This document shows, piece by piece, positions 10,488 to 20,018 of a DNA stretch of 64,000 nt. How positions within the stretch are numbered: the stretch's first letter is position 1; each line of letters begins with the position of its first letter. Source of the DNA: Bradyrhizobium sp. WD16 (GTDB lineage: Bacteria; Pseudomonadota; Alphaproteobacteria; Rhizobiales; Xanthobacteraceae); assembly GCF_024181725.1 (NCBI RefSeq), contig NZ_CP028908.1:1426001-1490000 (forward strand), given 5' to 3'. The position numbers were made by a program, and so were the translations under genes. The notes under the pieces were generated by a model. The model did not search any database and was not told where the DNA came from. It saw nothing but the letters and a program-made list of their open reading frames with translations.

Positions 10488-11930
10488 ATGACTCAGCAGA
10501 CCGACAGCCCCGCCTCCCTCAGTTCCCTGCTCGATCGCGCCGGTCTCGATCGCGACGCGGTGCGCGGCGAGATGACCCGCGGCCTCGACGGCGCCGACGA
10601 CGGCGAACTGTTCCTCGAATACAGGCAGTCGGAAGGGCTGATGTTCGACAACGGCCGCCTCAAGCAGGCGACCTACGACACCGCCCAGGGCTTCGGCCTG
10701 CGCGCCGTCAAGGGCGATGCGGTCGGTTACGCCCATGCCTCGGACATGTCGATGCCGGCGCTCGCCCGCGCCGCCGATGCCGTCCGCGCGGTGCGTGGCG
10801 GCTACAGCGGCAACTTCGCGGCAGCGCCGGCGCACAGCAATGCCAGGCTTTATGGCGACGACAATCCGCTCGACGGCGAGGCCTTCGAAAGCAAGGTCAA
10901 ATTGCTCGCCGAGATCGACGCCTATGTCCGCGACAAGGACCCGCGGGTGCGGCAGGTCTCGGTGAGTCTCGGCGCCACCTGGCAGGTGGTGGAGATCTTC
11001 CGTCCCGACGGCGAAAGCTATCGCGACATCCGCCCGCTGGTGCGGATCAACGTTTCGGTGGTGGTCGGCTCCGGCGATCGGCAGGAGACCGGCAGCCACG
11101 GCTATGGCGGCCGCGAGGCCTATGCCCGCTTCATCGAAACCAAGGCCTGGCGCGATGCCGCCGACGGCGCGTTGCGCCAGGCCCTGGTCAATCTCGAATC
11201 GGTGCCTGCGCCGGCCGGCGAGATGGACGTGGTGCTCGGCCCGGGCTGGCCGGGCGTGATGCTGCACGAGGCCGTCGGCCACGGCCTCGAAGGCGATTTC
11301 AACCGCAAGCAGACCTCCGCCTTCGCCGGACTGCTGGGCCAGCAGGTCGCCGCCAAAGGCGTCACGGTGGTCGATGACGGCACCATCGCCGCGCGCCGTG
11401 GTTCGCTGTCGATCGACGACGAGGGCACGCCGACCAGCCGCACGGTGCTGATCGAGGACGGCATCCTGGTCGGCTACATGCAGGACCGCCAGAACGCCCG
11501 GCTGATGAACATGAAGCCGACCGGCAACGGCCGGCGCGAAAGCTACGCCCACATGCCGATGCCGCGCATGACCAACACCTACATGCCCGCCGGGCCGCAC
11601 GACCCGGCGGCGATCATCGCCTCGGTCAAGAACGGCATCTACGCCGTCAATTTCGGCGGCGGCCAGGTCGACATCACCTCGGGCAAATACGTCTTCCAGT
11701 GCACCGAGGCCTATCGCATCGAGAACGGCAAGATCGGCGCCCCGGTCAAAGGCGCCATGCTGATCGGCAACGGCCCCACCGACCTGCACCGCATCACCAT
11801 GGTGGGCAACGACCTCGAGCTCGACGCCGGCATCGGCACCTGCGGCAAGAACGGCCAGGGCGTGCCGGTCGGCGTCGGCCAGCCGACCTTGCGCATGGAC
11901 CGCATCACCGTCGGAGGAACCGGGGCGTGA
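10488..11930 (+). CDS. tldD: Metalloprotease TldD
   Basis: TldD (480 residues), the zinc-bearing half of the TldD/TldE peptidase that trims small modified peptides and takes part in quality control. The zinc motif HEAVGHGLEGDF is visible near residue 260, followed by the glycine-rich C-terminal segments (FGGGQVDITSG). No tldE is in the window. The ATG at 10488 has GGAG upstream. Its TGA overlaps the GTG of lepB, so the two are translationally coupled. Confidence 0.97.
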   Translation: MTQQTDSPASLSSLLDRAGLDRDAVRGEMTRGLDGADDGELFLEYRQSEGLMFDNGRLKQATYDTAQGFGLRAVKGDAVGYAHASDMSMPALARAADAVRAVRGGYSGNFAAAPAHSNARLYGDDNPLDGEAFESKVKLLAEIDAYVRDKDPRVRQVSVSLGATWQVVEIFRPDGESYRDIRPLVRINVSVVVGSGDRQETGSHGYGGREAYARFIETKAWRDAADGALRQALVNLESVPAPAGEMDVVLGPGWPGVMLHEAVGHGLEGDFNRKQTSAFAGLLGQQVAAKGVTVVDDGTIAARRGSLSIDDEGTPTSRTVLIEDGILVGYMQDRQNARLMNMKPTGNGRRESYAHMPMPRMTNTYMPAGPHDPAAIIASVKNGIYAVNFGGGQVDITSGKYVFQCTEAYRIENGKIGAPVKGAMLIGNGPTDLHRITMVGNDLELDAGIGTCGKNGQGVPVGVGQPTLRMDRITVGGTGA

Positions 11931-12697
11931 GCAGCGAGACGACGACGACCGCCAGGACCGTGCGTAACTGGACCGGCGCCGCCGCCCAGATGGTCTCGGT
12001 GTTCCTGCTGGTGATGGCGGCAAAGGGCGCCATCGCCGAGCCGTTCTATGTCCCGTCCGGTTCGATGGAGCCGACGCTGCTGATCGGCGATGCGCTGCTC
12101 GCCAGCAAATATCCCTACGGCTACAGCGCCGCCTCGGTGCCGCTGAACGTCTCGCTGCCCTCGACCTCGCGGGTGCTCGGCGCCCTGCCGGAGCGCGGCG
12201 ACGTCGTGGTGTTTCGCTGGCCGGGCGACCATTCGCAGGTCTGGGTCAAGCGCGTGGTTGGCCTGCCGGGCGATCGCATCCAGATGAAGCAGGGCGAACT
12301 GTTCATCAACGGCACGCCGGCGACGCTCAAGCCCGACGGCACCGGCGAGGCCGAGAACGACGACGGCTCCAAGGCCGCCGCGCCGCGCTATGTCGAAATC
12401 CTGCCCGGCGGCCGCAGCCATCCGATCCTCAAGCTGCGCGCCCACGGCTTCCTCGACAACACGCCCGAAATCACCGTGCCGGCCGGGCGCCTGTTCGTGC
12501 TCGGCGACAACCGCGACAACTCCGCCGACAGCCGGGTGCCGCTGGCCGAGGGCGGCGTCGGACTGTTGCCGGTGGACAATCTCGTCGGCCGCGTCGAGAC
12601 CGTGCTCGGCTCCTGGGACATCGCCCAGCACCATCGCTCGCCGGCGACCTGGCTCGACGCGCTGCGGGGCTCGCGCTTCCTGACCATCGTGCGGTAA
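11927..12697 (+). CDS. lepB: Signal peptidase I
   Basis: Type I signal peptidase (256 residues) cleaving Sec/Tat signal peptides at the periplasmic face. One N-terminal membrane helix precedes box B with the nucleophile serine (YVPSGSMEPTLLIGD), then the general-base lysine (VWVKRVVGLPGD) and box E (GDNRDNSADSR). A GTG start overlapping the tldD stop (GTGA) gives the family N-terminus; the open frame upstream is inside tldD. Confidence 0.96.
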   Translation: MSSETTTTARTVRNWTGAAAQMVSVFLLVMAAKGAIAEPFYVPSGSMEPTLLIGDALLASKYPYGYSAASVPLNVSLPSTSRVLGALPERGDVVVFRWPGDHSQVWVKRVVGLPGDRIQMKQGELFINGTPATLKPDGTGEAENDDGSKAAAPRYVEILPGGRSHPILKLRAHGFLDNTPEITVPAGRLFVLGDNRDNSADSRVPLAEGGVGLLPVDNLVGRVETVLGSWDIAQHHRSPATWLDALRGSRFLTIVR

Positions 12698-12730
12698 GCG
12701 TCATCGGAGCGAGGGTGCGAACGACCTCGC

Positions 12731-13258
12731 TCAGCGCACCACGCCGGATGTGAAGCCCGGCTTGCGGCGCGGCGGCTTGATCTGGTTCTTCAGGAAGCAC
12801 CGCGGCTCCCGACCGAGATAGCCCGGCCGCGCATAGGTCCAGGCCCGACACTTGTTGTCGCCGACACAGGCGGCCCGGCAGGCCTCGTCCTTGTCGCTCG
12901 CCTTCATCTCGAAACTGCGATAGTCGCCGCCGAAGCGATCGGTCGACATCTCGACTGCGCCGGTCCGCTGTTCGACCACGCCCGCGCCGCGCACGCCCGA
13001 GACGCAGCAATTGCTCTCGATCCGCGGCGGCACCGCGCTCTTCAGCCAGCAGGTCGCCTCGGCCGCAGCGTAGGTCGGATAGTTGAAGCTCCAGGCGCGA
13101 CAACGCCGGTCGCGCTCGCATTGAAGCGCGCAATCCGCCGGATCGCCCGACAGCACCGGAGAATGCGCATAGTCGCTACCCGGCCGGTCGTAATTGACCT
13201 GGGCGAAGCTTGCCGGCGCTACAACCGCCACAATCAACGCCGTCAGCATGGCGCGCAT
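12731..13258 (-). CDS. Exported PAN/Apple-domain protein
   Basis: A 175-residue secreted protein: signal peptide MRAMLTALIVAVVAPASFAQ, then two PAN/Apple-type modules. The first (residues ~21-90) has cysteines in DCALQCERDRRCRAWSF and CWLKSAVPP. The second (~105-175) has CRAACVGDNKCRAWTY and CFLKNQIKPP. PAN modules bind protein or carbohydrate ligands, but the partner here is unknown. In-frame starts at 13318 and 13483 would hide the signal peptide behind a long basic leader, so I take 13258. It is convergent with lepB. Confidence 0.8.
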   Translation of the reverse strand: MRAMLTALIVAVVAPASFAQVNYDRPGSDYAHSPVLSGDPADCALQCERDRRCRAWSFNYPTYAAAEATCWLKSAVPPRIESNCCVSGVRGAGVVEQRTGAVEMSTDRFGGDYRSFEMKASDKDEACRAACVGDNKCRAWTYARPGYLGREPRCFLKNQIKPPRRKPGFTSGVVR

Positions 13259-13561
13259 CAGCGGCCGCACTCCTCCGAGCGACGGCCGGCGCGCGCGACA
13301 GCGTTGGGGGCGGACCATTCCGGACTCTCTCGGCGAGGGCGACAAACCGGCAAGCGGGTGTTGAAGCAGGGATCGACGTCGGATCGTCTTCGCGGGCCTG
13401 GGCTCGCAAGCGATCCGCTTCATTAAGACGCCAGCTTTCTGTACGCCAGATGAACGGGCCCGCCGCAACGGCGGCACCGTCATTCAGGATGTTCGTTTCA
13501 GGACATGTTCGTTTCAGGACTTTGCCGATCGGCGGCACGCCGATTGCGGCAGCTGCCCGGT

Positions 13562-14932
13562 TCAGAAGGCGAACTCCTCATAGGCCGGGTCGACCGAACC
13601 GCCCCATGCCCCATGATATTTCAACAGCATCTCCTCGGCGGGGGTCCTGCCGGCAGCGATGATCTGATCGAGCGGCTCGAGATAGCGGGATTCGTCGCGC
13701 CCGGTCTGGTCGACTTGGCCGCGGCGGCGCAGTCCGGCATGGGCCAGCACCAGGCATTCCTTCGCGATCTCGAATAGATAGCGATCGCCGATCCTGGCCT
13801 TGAAGCCGAGCCGCGGCACCTCGTCGCGCAATTGCTGGCGCTGCGCCGCGCTCCACGGGCGCACCAGGTCCCAGGCAGCCGAGAGGCTGTCGTCGTCGTA
13901 AAGCAATCCGACCCAGAAGGCAGACAAGCCGGGCAGACGGCCCCACGGCGCGCCGTCGGCGCCGCGCATTTCGAGATAGCGCTTGAGCCTCACCTCGGGG
14001 AAGATCGTGGACAGATGGTTGGCCCAGTCGGACAGGGTCGGCCGTTCACCGGGCAGTTTCTCGTTACGGCCTTCGAAAAAGGCGCGGAAGGAATCCCCGG
14101 CGACGTCGATATAGGAATCGCCGCGCTTGATGAAATACATCGGCACGTCGAGGGCATAATCGACCCAGCGCTCGAACCCCATGCCGTCCTCGAACGCCCA
14201 GGGCAGCATGCCGGAGCGATCCGCATCGGTGTCGCGCCAGATCTCCGAGCGGAACGACAGGAAGCCGTTGGGCTTGCCCTCGGTGAAGGGCGAGTTGGCG
14301 AAGAGGGCGGTGGCGACCGGCTGCAGCGCCAACGAGACCCGCAGCTTCTTCACCATGTCGGCTTCCGAGGAGAAGTCGAGATTGGTCTGCACCGTGCAGG
14401 TCCGGTACATCATGTCGAGCCCGAGACTGCCGACCTTCGGCATGTAGCTGGTCATGATCTGGTAGCGGCCCTTGGGCATTTTCGGAATCTCGCCGCGCGA
14501 CCAGGACGGCGTCATGCCGAGGCCGAGAAAGCCGATGCCGAGCGGGGTCGCGACCTCGCGCACCTGGGCGAGATGCGCCATCAGCTCGCCGGCGGTCTGG
14601 TGCACGGTCTCCACCGGCGCGCCGGAGAGTTCGAACTGGCCGCCGGGCTCGAGCGAAATGGCGCCGCCGCCGGTGACATCGAGCAGGCCGATGATGTTGC
14701 CCTGCTCCATGATCGGTTCCCAGCCGAGCAGATCCTCCATGCCCCGGAGCAGCGCCTCGATGCCACGGCCGCCGGCATAAGGCACCGGGCGGTGTCCATC
14801 CAGCGTGAAGGGCGTCTTTTCGTGCTCCGTGCCGATGCGGAATTCGGCGGCGGGCTTGCAGCCGGCCTCGAGCCACGCGACGAGATCGTCGCGGCTCTGG
14901 AGCGGGGTCATGTCGATCTGGTCACGAGCCAT
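13562..14932 (-). CDS. gshA: Glutamate-cysteine ligase (plant/alphaproteobacterial type)
   Basis: Glutamate-cysteine ligase (456 residues), the first step of glutathione synthesis. The substrate-loop motif FRIGTEHEKTPF lies near residue 31 and the ATP/Mg region includes GGGAISLEPGGQFELSG. This is the proteobacterial/plant-type enzyme rather than the E. coli gamma-GCS fold group. It is followed upstream by a MarR regulator divergent from a glutathione transferase, which fits a small glutathione locus (inference). Confidence 0.95.
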   Translation of the reverse strand: MARDQIDMTPLQSRDDLVAWLEAGCKPAAEFRIGTEHEKTPFTLDGHRPVPYAGGRGIEALLRGMEDLLGWEPIMEQGNIIGLLDVTGGGAISLEPGGQFELSGAPVETVHQTAGELMAHLAQVREVATPLGIGFLGLGMTPSWSRGEIPKMPKGRYQIMTSYMPKVGSLGLDMMYRTCTVQTNLDFSSEADMVKKLRVSLALQPVATALFANSPFTEGKPNGFLSFRSEIWRDTDADRSGMLPWAFEDGMGFERWVDYALDVPMYFIKRGDSYIDVAGDSFRAFFEGRNEKLPGERPTLSDWANHLSTIFPEVRLKRYLEMRGADGAPWGRLPGLSAFWVGLLYDDDSLSAAWDLVRPWSAAQRQQLRDEVPRLGFKARIGDRYLFEIAKECLVLAHAGLRRRGQVDQTGRDESRYLEPLDQIIAAGRTPAEEMLLKYHGAWGGSVDPAYEEFAF

Positions 14933-15022
14933 GGAAAGTCCGGTCGAGAACCGCGGCAGCGTCGCAGGCGCGCGGTCGGGAATGGGGACCGCCTGCGCCG
15001 GCGGCCAAGGGTGAATAAAAGC

Positions 15023-15511
15023 TCATCGGACGCCCGCGGCGTCTTTGCCGGGCAGGAGCGCGGCATCGTTGCAGGAGCAGCCCAGGCGGTCGAGCAGATC
15101 GCAGAGTCTCAGCGCGTCGCCGTCGGAGAGCTTGGAACCGATGTGGCGCTCGATGGCCGCCGAATAGGCCTGCCACATCTTCTTCTGCAGCTCGCGGCCG
15201 GCCTCGGTGATCTCGATGAACTGGCCGCGCTTGTCCATCTTGCATTCGCGGCGGACGGCGAGTCCCTCGTCGACCAGACGGTCGATCAGCCGCGACGTCG
15301 AATATTGCGGAATCAGCATCTGCCGCTCGAGTTCGACGGGACGCATCTCGCCGCGCGGCGAGCGCGACAGCTCGAACAGCGCGTCATACCAGGCGAGCGG
15401 CGGAAACCCGGCCTTCTTCAGGTCATGCTCGACGGCGTCGAGCACCCGGCTCTGCACCCGCATCAGGCGGATCCAGGCGGCTGTCGCTTCGCTCGAGGGT
15501 TTACGCTTCAT
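15023..15511 (-). CDS. MarR family transcriptional regulator
   Basis: Winged-helix MarR repressor (162 residues). The recognition region LIPQYSTSRLIDRLVDEGLAVRRE (cited in part) and the wing (CKMDKRGQFIEITEAG) are clear. The C-terminal dimer helices contain a cysteine pair, LGCSCND, that could sense thiol state (speculation). It is divergent from the glutathione transferase gene with palindromes in the 160-bp gap, so it most likely represses that gene and itself. The downstream minus-strand gene is gshA. Confidence 0.9.
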   Translation of the reverse strand: MKRKPSSEATAAWIRLMRVQSRVLDAVEHDLKKAGFPPLAWYDALFELSRSPRGEMRPVELERQMLIPQYSTSRLIDRLVDEGLAVRRECKMDKRGQFIEITEAGRELQKKMWQAYSAAIERHIGSKLSDGDALRLCDLLDRLGCSCNDAALLPGKDAAGVR

Positions 15512-15551
15512 GATCCCGTCATGGTGGTTCGCCGCGACTATAGCCCGGTCA

Positions 15552-15596
15552 ATGCAGCTGCATCAATATTGACAGTTCCGTGCAGGCATTTAAACG
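15552..15596 (+). promoter_or_regulatory. Shared operator/promoter between marR-like gene and gst
   Basis: Two perfect palindromes abut: ATGCAGCTGCAT (15552-15563) and TCAATATTGA (15563-15572). The second overlaps a consensus -35 TTGACA (15569-15574). A -10-like TAAACG follows at 15591-15596 after a 16-base spacer, pointing at gst. A repressor bound there would block polymerase. The palindromes are seen directly; their use by the MarR protein is inferred from the divergent layout. Confidence 0.5.
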
Positions 15597-15673
15597 CATG
15601 CGGCAACGAACCCATTTCTCCGGTGGAGTGGATTTGCCACTCGCCACCTTCGGACCATCCAGGGAGGCCCATG

Positions 15674-16273
15674 ATGAAACTTTATTATACGCCCGGCGCC
15701 TGCTCGCTGTCGCCCCATATCGCCCTCAAGGAGGCCGGCCTGCCGCACGAACTGGTCAAAGTCGATCTCAGGGCCAAGAAGCTCGCCAATGGCGAGGATT
15801 TCACCAAGATCAATCCAAAAGGCCAGGTGCCGGCCCTGCAGCTCGATAACGGCGAGTTGCTGACCGAGGGGCCCGTCATCGTCCAGATGATCGCCGATCA
15901 TGTGCCGGAGAAGAAACTGGCACCGGCGAACGGCACACCCGAGCGCTATCGTCTGCAGGAATGGCTGAACTTCATCGGCACCGAGATCCACAAGACCTTC
16001 AGCCCGCTATTCAACCCCACCCTGGCGGACGAGGCCAAGGCAGTGTTCCGGAACCGGCTCGCCATCCGCCTCGGCCATGTCGACAGCGCCCTCGCCGGCC
16101 GCGACTACCTGATGGGCAAGGAATTCACCGTCGCCGACGGCTATCTCTACACCATGCTGCGCTGGGCCGAAAACATGAAGATCGACCTTGCGGCAATGCC
16201 GAACCTGATCGCCTACCAGGCACGGGTCGCGGCGCGGCCGCAGGTCCAGGCGGCACTGGCGGCGGAGACGTAA
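15674..16273 (+). CDS. Glutathione S-transferase (GstA/beta class)
   Basis: A cytosolic glutathione transferase of about 199 residues. The N-terminal thioredoxin-like domain begins MKLYYTPGACSLSPHIAL, with the beta-class cysteine at position 10. The cis-proline segment is GQVPALQLDNGELLTEG (glutathione contacts). The C-terminal helical domain includes GKEFTVADGYLYTMLRW, with the N-capping aspartate. AGGGAGG lies seven bases before this ATG; another ATG sits one codon earlier. It is divergent from the MarR gene. Confidence 0.93.
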   Translation: MKLYYTPGACSLSPHIALKEAGLPHELVKVDLRAKKLANGEDFTKINPKGQVPALQLDNGELLTEGPVIVQMIADHVPEKKLAPANGTPERYRLQEWLNFIGTEIHKTFSPLFNPTLADEAKAVFRNRLAIRLGHVDSALAGRDYLMGKEFTVADGYLYTMLRWAENMKIDLAAMPNLIAYQARVAARPQVQAALAAET

Positions 16274-16329
16274 CGCCTCGCACTGCCGATCGGCCGGCGC
16301 TGAGCTCCCCCATTTCCACCATGACGACA

Positions 16330-16361
16330 GGGCCGGATCGACGATCCGGCCCTTGATGTTT
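16330..16361. terminator. Bidirectional terminator between gst and the FadB-like gene
   Basis: A perfect 10-bp stem GGGCCGGATC / GATCCGGCCC with a GAC loop is followed by TTGATGTTT on the plus strand. It sits between convergent genes. Confidence 0.75.
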
Positions 16362-16441
16362 GCAGACGCGCCTGGTGGCAAACGCTTTACGCGCCTGCGG
16401 CGAGGCGGTTGGCGAATGTCAAATCCACTCCAGTAGGCCCG

Positions 16442-18655
16442 TCAGGCCGCGGTCTTCTTCGGCGGGAAACGGCCGTAGAAGGTCTCGCCCTTGGCCGCCA
16501 TCTCGACCAGCAGCTTCGGCGGAGTGAAGCGCGAGCCATACTTGGCTTCGAGCTTGTGGCAGAGTTCGACGAAGGCTTTCGTGCCCATGAAGTCGATATA
16601 GGACAGCGTGCCGCCGGTGAACGGTGCGAAGCCGAAACCGAGGATCGAGCCGACATCGGCCTCGCGCGGATCGGTGATGACGTGATCCTCCACCGTGCGC
16701 GCCGCCTCGACGGCCTGCACCACCAGGAAGCGCTGCTTGAGCTCCTCGACGTCGAGGGTGTCGGGATCGAGCTTCCTCGGCAGCAGTTCGCCGAGACCGG
16801 CCCACAGCCGCTTCTGGCCCTTGCCCTTCTCGGGATACTCGTAGAAGCCCTTGCCGTTCTTGCGGCCGAGACGGCCGAGCTTCTCCACCAGTTCGACCAT
16901 CAGCTTCTTCTGCTGCTGGTCGACGGCGTTGGCGCCGAGATCGGCCTCGGTCGCCTTCATGATCTTGAGCACGAGGTCGAGGGCGATCTCGTCGCTCAGC
17001 GACAGCGGCCCGACCGGCATGCCGGCCATCTTCGCGGTGGTCTCGATCATCGCCGGCGGCACGCCCTCCATCAGCATCTCGAGGCCTTCGGCGGTGAAGC
17101 GCAGCACGCAGCGATTGGCGAAGAAGCCGCGCGAATCGTTGACCACGATCGGCGTCTTGCCGATCTGGCGGACGTAATCGAGCGCGGTGGCGAGCGCCAG
17201 GTCGCCGGTCTCCCTGCCGACGATGATCTCCACCAGCAGCATCTTCTCGACCGGCGAGAAGAAGTGGATGCCGATGAACTTCGCCTTGTCCTTGAACTCC
17301 TCGGCCAGCGAGTTGATCGGCAGCGTCGAGGTGTTGGAGGCGAAGATCGCTCCGTCCTTGAGCAGCGGCTCGGCCTTGGCGTAGGTGTCCGCCTTGATCT
17401 TGCGATCCTCGAACACCGCCTCGATCACGAGATCGCAGTCGCGGATCGCGTCATAGTCGGCGGTGGCGGTGATCCGGCCGAGCAGCGCGTCGCGATCGGC
17501 CTCCTTGGCGCGGCCCTTGGCGACGAGGCCGTCGATCATCGACTTGGCGTGGGCCTTGCCCTTGTCGGCGCTGTCCTGGTCGCGGTCGATCAGCACGACC
17601 TCGATGCCGGCCTGGGCCGAGACGTAGCCGACACTCGCGCCCATGAAGCCGGCGCCGATCACGGCAAGCTTCCTGACCTTGGTCGGCGGCACGTTCTGCG
17701 GCCGGCGGGCGCCCTTGTTGAGCTCCTGCATCGAGACGAACAGGCTGCGGATCATCGCCGCCGCCTCCTTGGAGCGCAGAACATTGGCGAAGTAGCGCGA
17801 TTCGACGCGCAGTGCCGCATCCATCGGCAGCTGCAGGCCCTCATAGACGCACTGCATCACCGCACGAGCCGCCGGATAGTTGTCGTAGGTCTCCCGGCGG
17901 AAGATGGCGTTGGCCGGCGGGAAGGTCGACACGCCGGCCTTGGAATAGACCGGGCCGTTCGGCAGCCTGAAGCCCTTCTCGTCCCACGGCGCCACCGCCT
18001 TGCCGCCGCCCTTGATCCAGTCCTTGGCGGTCGTGATCAGGTCGGCCGCGGGCACCACGGCGTCGACCAGCTTGGCCGCCCTGGCCTTGGCGAGATTGAG
18101 CGCCTCGCCCTTGAGCAGCAATTGCAGCGCGTCCTGGAGCTGCATGATGCGCGGCAGCCGCTGGGTGCCGCCGGCGCCGGGGAACAGGCCGACCTTGATT
18201 TCGGGCAGGCCGAGCCGGGTCTTCGGATTCTCGGCCGCGACACGGTGGTGGCAGGCCAGCGTCAGCTCGAAGGCGCCACCGAGGGCGAGGCCGTTGATGG
18301 CCGCGACCCACGGCTTGCCCGAGGTCTCGATGGCGCGGAACGCCAGCGACAGCTTGCGGCTCTCGTCGAACAGCAGCTGATTGGCGGCTTGCTCGCCCTT
18401 GCCTTTCAGGGTTTCGAGATAGCTGCGGTTCATCGTCTCGAGCATGGTGAGGTCGGCGCCGGCGGCCATCGCCTCCTTGCCCGAGGTCACCACCACGCCC
18501 TTGACCGCGGCGTCCGCCGAGGTCTCGCGCACGATGGCGCCGAGTTCCTCGATGGTAGTGGCGTCGAACACGTTCATCGACCGCCCGGGGCTGTCCCAGG
18601 TGACCAGCGCGATGCCGTCGGCGTCGGTTTCGACCTTGAAGTTCTTGTAAGCCAT
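16442..18655 (-). CDS. Bifunctional enoyl-CoA hydratase / 3-hydroxyacyl-CoA dehydrogenase (FadB/FadJ-like)
   Basis: Fatty-acid beta-oxidation multifunctional enzyme (737 residues). Residues ~1-190 are a crotonase domain (oxyanion-hole segments around [15 protein letters not shown] and [17 protein letters not shown]). From ~315 the Rossmann NAD domain begins [16 protein letters not shown], with the 3HCDH signature region [13 protein letters not shown] and catalytic context NTSTLPI. The ATG at 18655 (MAYKNFKVE) matches the family; the frame extends upstream without resemblance. It is the third gene of a beta-oxidation set after the acyl-CoA dehydrogenase and thiolase. Confidence 0.94.
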   Translation of the reverse strand: MAYKNFKVETDADGIALVTWDSPGRSMNVFDATTIEELGAIVRETSADAAVKGVVVTSGKEAMAAGADLTMLETMNRSYLETLKGKGEQAANQLLFDESRKLSLAFRAIETSGKPWVAAINGLALGGAFELTLACHHRVAAENPKTRLGLPEIKVGLFPGAGGTQRLPRIMQLQDALQLLLKGEALNLAKARAAKLVDAVVPAADLITTAKDWIKGGGKAVAPWDEKGFRLPNGPVYSKAGVSTFPPANAIFRRETYDNYPAARAVMQCVYEGLQLPMDAALRVESRYFANVLRSKEAAAMIRSLFVSMQELNKGARRPQNVPPTKVRKLAVIGAGFMGASVGYVSAQAGIEVVLIDRDQDSADKGKAHAKSMIDGLVAKGRAKEADRDALLGRITATADYDAIRDCDLVIEAVFEDRKIKADTYAKAEPLLKDGAIFASNTSTLPINSLAEEFKDKAKFIGIHFFSPVEKMLLVEIIVGRETGDLALATALDYVRQIGKTPIVVNDSRGFFANRCVLRFTAEGLEMLMEGVPPAMIETTAKMAGMPVGPLSLSDEIALDLVLKIMKATEADLGANAVDQQQKKLMVELVEKLGRLGRKNGKGFYEYPEKGKGQKRLWAGLGELLPRKLDPDTLDVEELKQRFLVVQAVEAARTVEDHVITDPREADVGSILGFGFAPFTGGTLSYIDFMGTKAFVELCHKLEAKYGSRFTPPKLLVEMAAKGETFYGRFPPKKTAA

Positions 18656-18726
18656 TTGTCGGTTCCTCGAATGTGGGCCGTCGCCGGGCGGCCGCGGGAA
18701 GCGGCGCCGCGGGCGAGGCGGGACGA

Positions 18727-19935
18727 TCAGACGCGTTCGATGATGGTGGCGGTGCCCATGCCGCCGCCGATGCACAGGGTCACCAGCGCGGTCGACAGGT
18801 TGCGGCGCTCCAGCTCGTCGAGCACCGTGCCGAGGATCATGGCGCCGGTGGCGCCGAGCGGATGGCCGAGCGCGATGGCACCGCCATTGACGTTGACCTT
18901 GTCGTTGTCGATCTCGAACGCCTGCATGTAGCGCAGCACCACCGAGGCGAAGGCCTCGTTGAGCTCGAACAGGTCGATGTCGGACAGCTTCATGCCGGAG
19001 CGGGCCAGCACCTTCCGGGTGACGTCGATCGGGCCGGTCAGCATCATCGCCGGCTCGGAGCCGATATTGGCGAAGGCGCGGATCTTCGCCCGCGGCTTGA
19101 GGTCGTGCTTCTTGCCGGCCTCCTGGCTGCCGATCAGCACCGCGCCGGCGCCGTCGACGATGCCGGAGGAGTTGCCGGCATGATGGACGTAATTGACCGC
19201 CTCGATCTCCGGGTGGGACTGGATGGCGACGGCCTCGAAGCCGCCCATCGCGCCCATGACCGCGAAGGAGGGCTGCAGCTGCGCCAGCGACTGCATCGTC
19301 GTCTGCGGCCGCATGTGCTCGTCCTTGTCGAGGATGGTGAGGCCGTTGATGTCCTTGACCGCGATCACCGATTTCTTGAAACGCCCTTCGTCCCAGGCCT
19401 TGCCGGCACGCTGCTGGCTCTGCACCGCGTAGGCGTCGACGTCATCGCGCGAGAAACCGTATTTGGTCGCGATCAGGTCGGCCGCGACGCCCTGGGGCAT
19501 GAAATAGGACGGCACCGCCATCGACGGGTCCATCGGCCACGACGCGCCGGACGACAGGATGCCGACACGGCTCATGGATTCGGCGCCGCCGCCGATCGTC
19601 AGCTCATGCTGGCCCGCGATCACCTGCGCCGCGGCGAAATTCACCGCGTCGAGGCCCGAGGCGCAGAAGCGGCTGACCTGGATGCCGGGCACCGCGGTGC
19701 CGAGGCCGGCCTTCATCGCCGCAAAGCGCGCGATGTCGCCGCCCGCCTCGCCGATCGGATCGACGACGCCGAGAATGACGTCGTCGACGCTGTCGACGGC
19801 AAGGTTGTTGCGCTCCTTGAGCGCCTGCAGCGGCGCGGTGGCAAGAGCGAGCGCGGTCACCTCGTGCAGCGCGCCGTCCGGCTTGCCGCGACCGCGCGGG
19901 GTGCGGACGTGATCGTAGATGAATGCTTCAGCCAT
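18727..19935 (-). CDS. Acetyl-CoA acyltransferase (thiolase)
   Basis: Thiolase (402 residues) acting in beta-oxidation. The nucleophilic cysteine is in [14 protein letters not shown], the His loop is [10 protein letters not shown] and the second catalytic Cys is in CIGGGMGTA. The ATG at 19935 ([15 protein letters not shown]) is the natural start; the frame runs on upstream. It is followed about 70 bp later by the FadB-like gene, the usual partner for this class. Confidence 0.95.
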   Translation of the reverse strand: MAEAFIYDHVRTPRGRGKPDGALHEVTALALATAPLQALKERNNLAVDSVDDVILGVVDPIGEAGGDIARFAAMKAGLGTAVPGIQVSRFCASGLDAVNFAAAQVIAGQHELTIGGGAESMSRVGILSSGASWPMDPSMAVPSYFMPQGVAADLIATKYGFSRDDVDAYAVQSQQRAGKAWDEGRFKKSVIAVKDINGLTILDKDEHMRPQTTMQSLAQLQPSFAVMGAMGGFEAVAIQSHPEIEAVNYVHHAGNSSGIVDGAGAVLIGSQEAGKKHDLKPRAKIRAFANIGSEPAMMLTGPIDVTRKVLARSGMKLSDIDLFELNEAFASVVLRYMQAFEIDNDKVNVNGGAIALGHPLGATGAMILGTVLDELERRNLSTALVTLCIGGGMGTATIIERV

Positions 19936-20018
19936 TGATGGCCTCCCTCGACCTGACGTTCTGAATTGGCTCTGATTGATCATATCGGATGGACTGCGAC
20001 CGCGGCGAGACGGCGCGT

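Noticed and set aside
13832-15670. Open frame running over 600 codons upstream of the glutathione transferase in the same frame
   Set aside because: It is antisense to gshA and the MarR gene; only the last 200 codons resemble a protein family.
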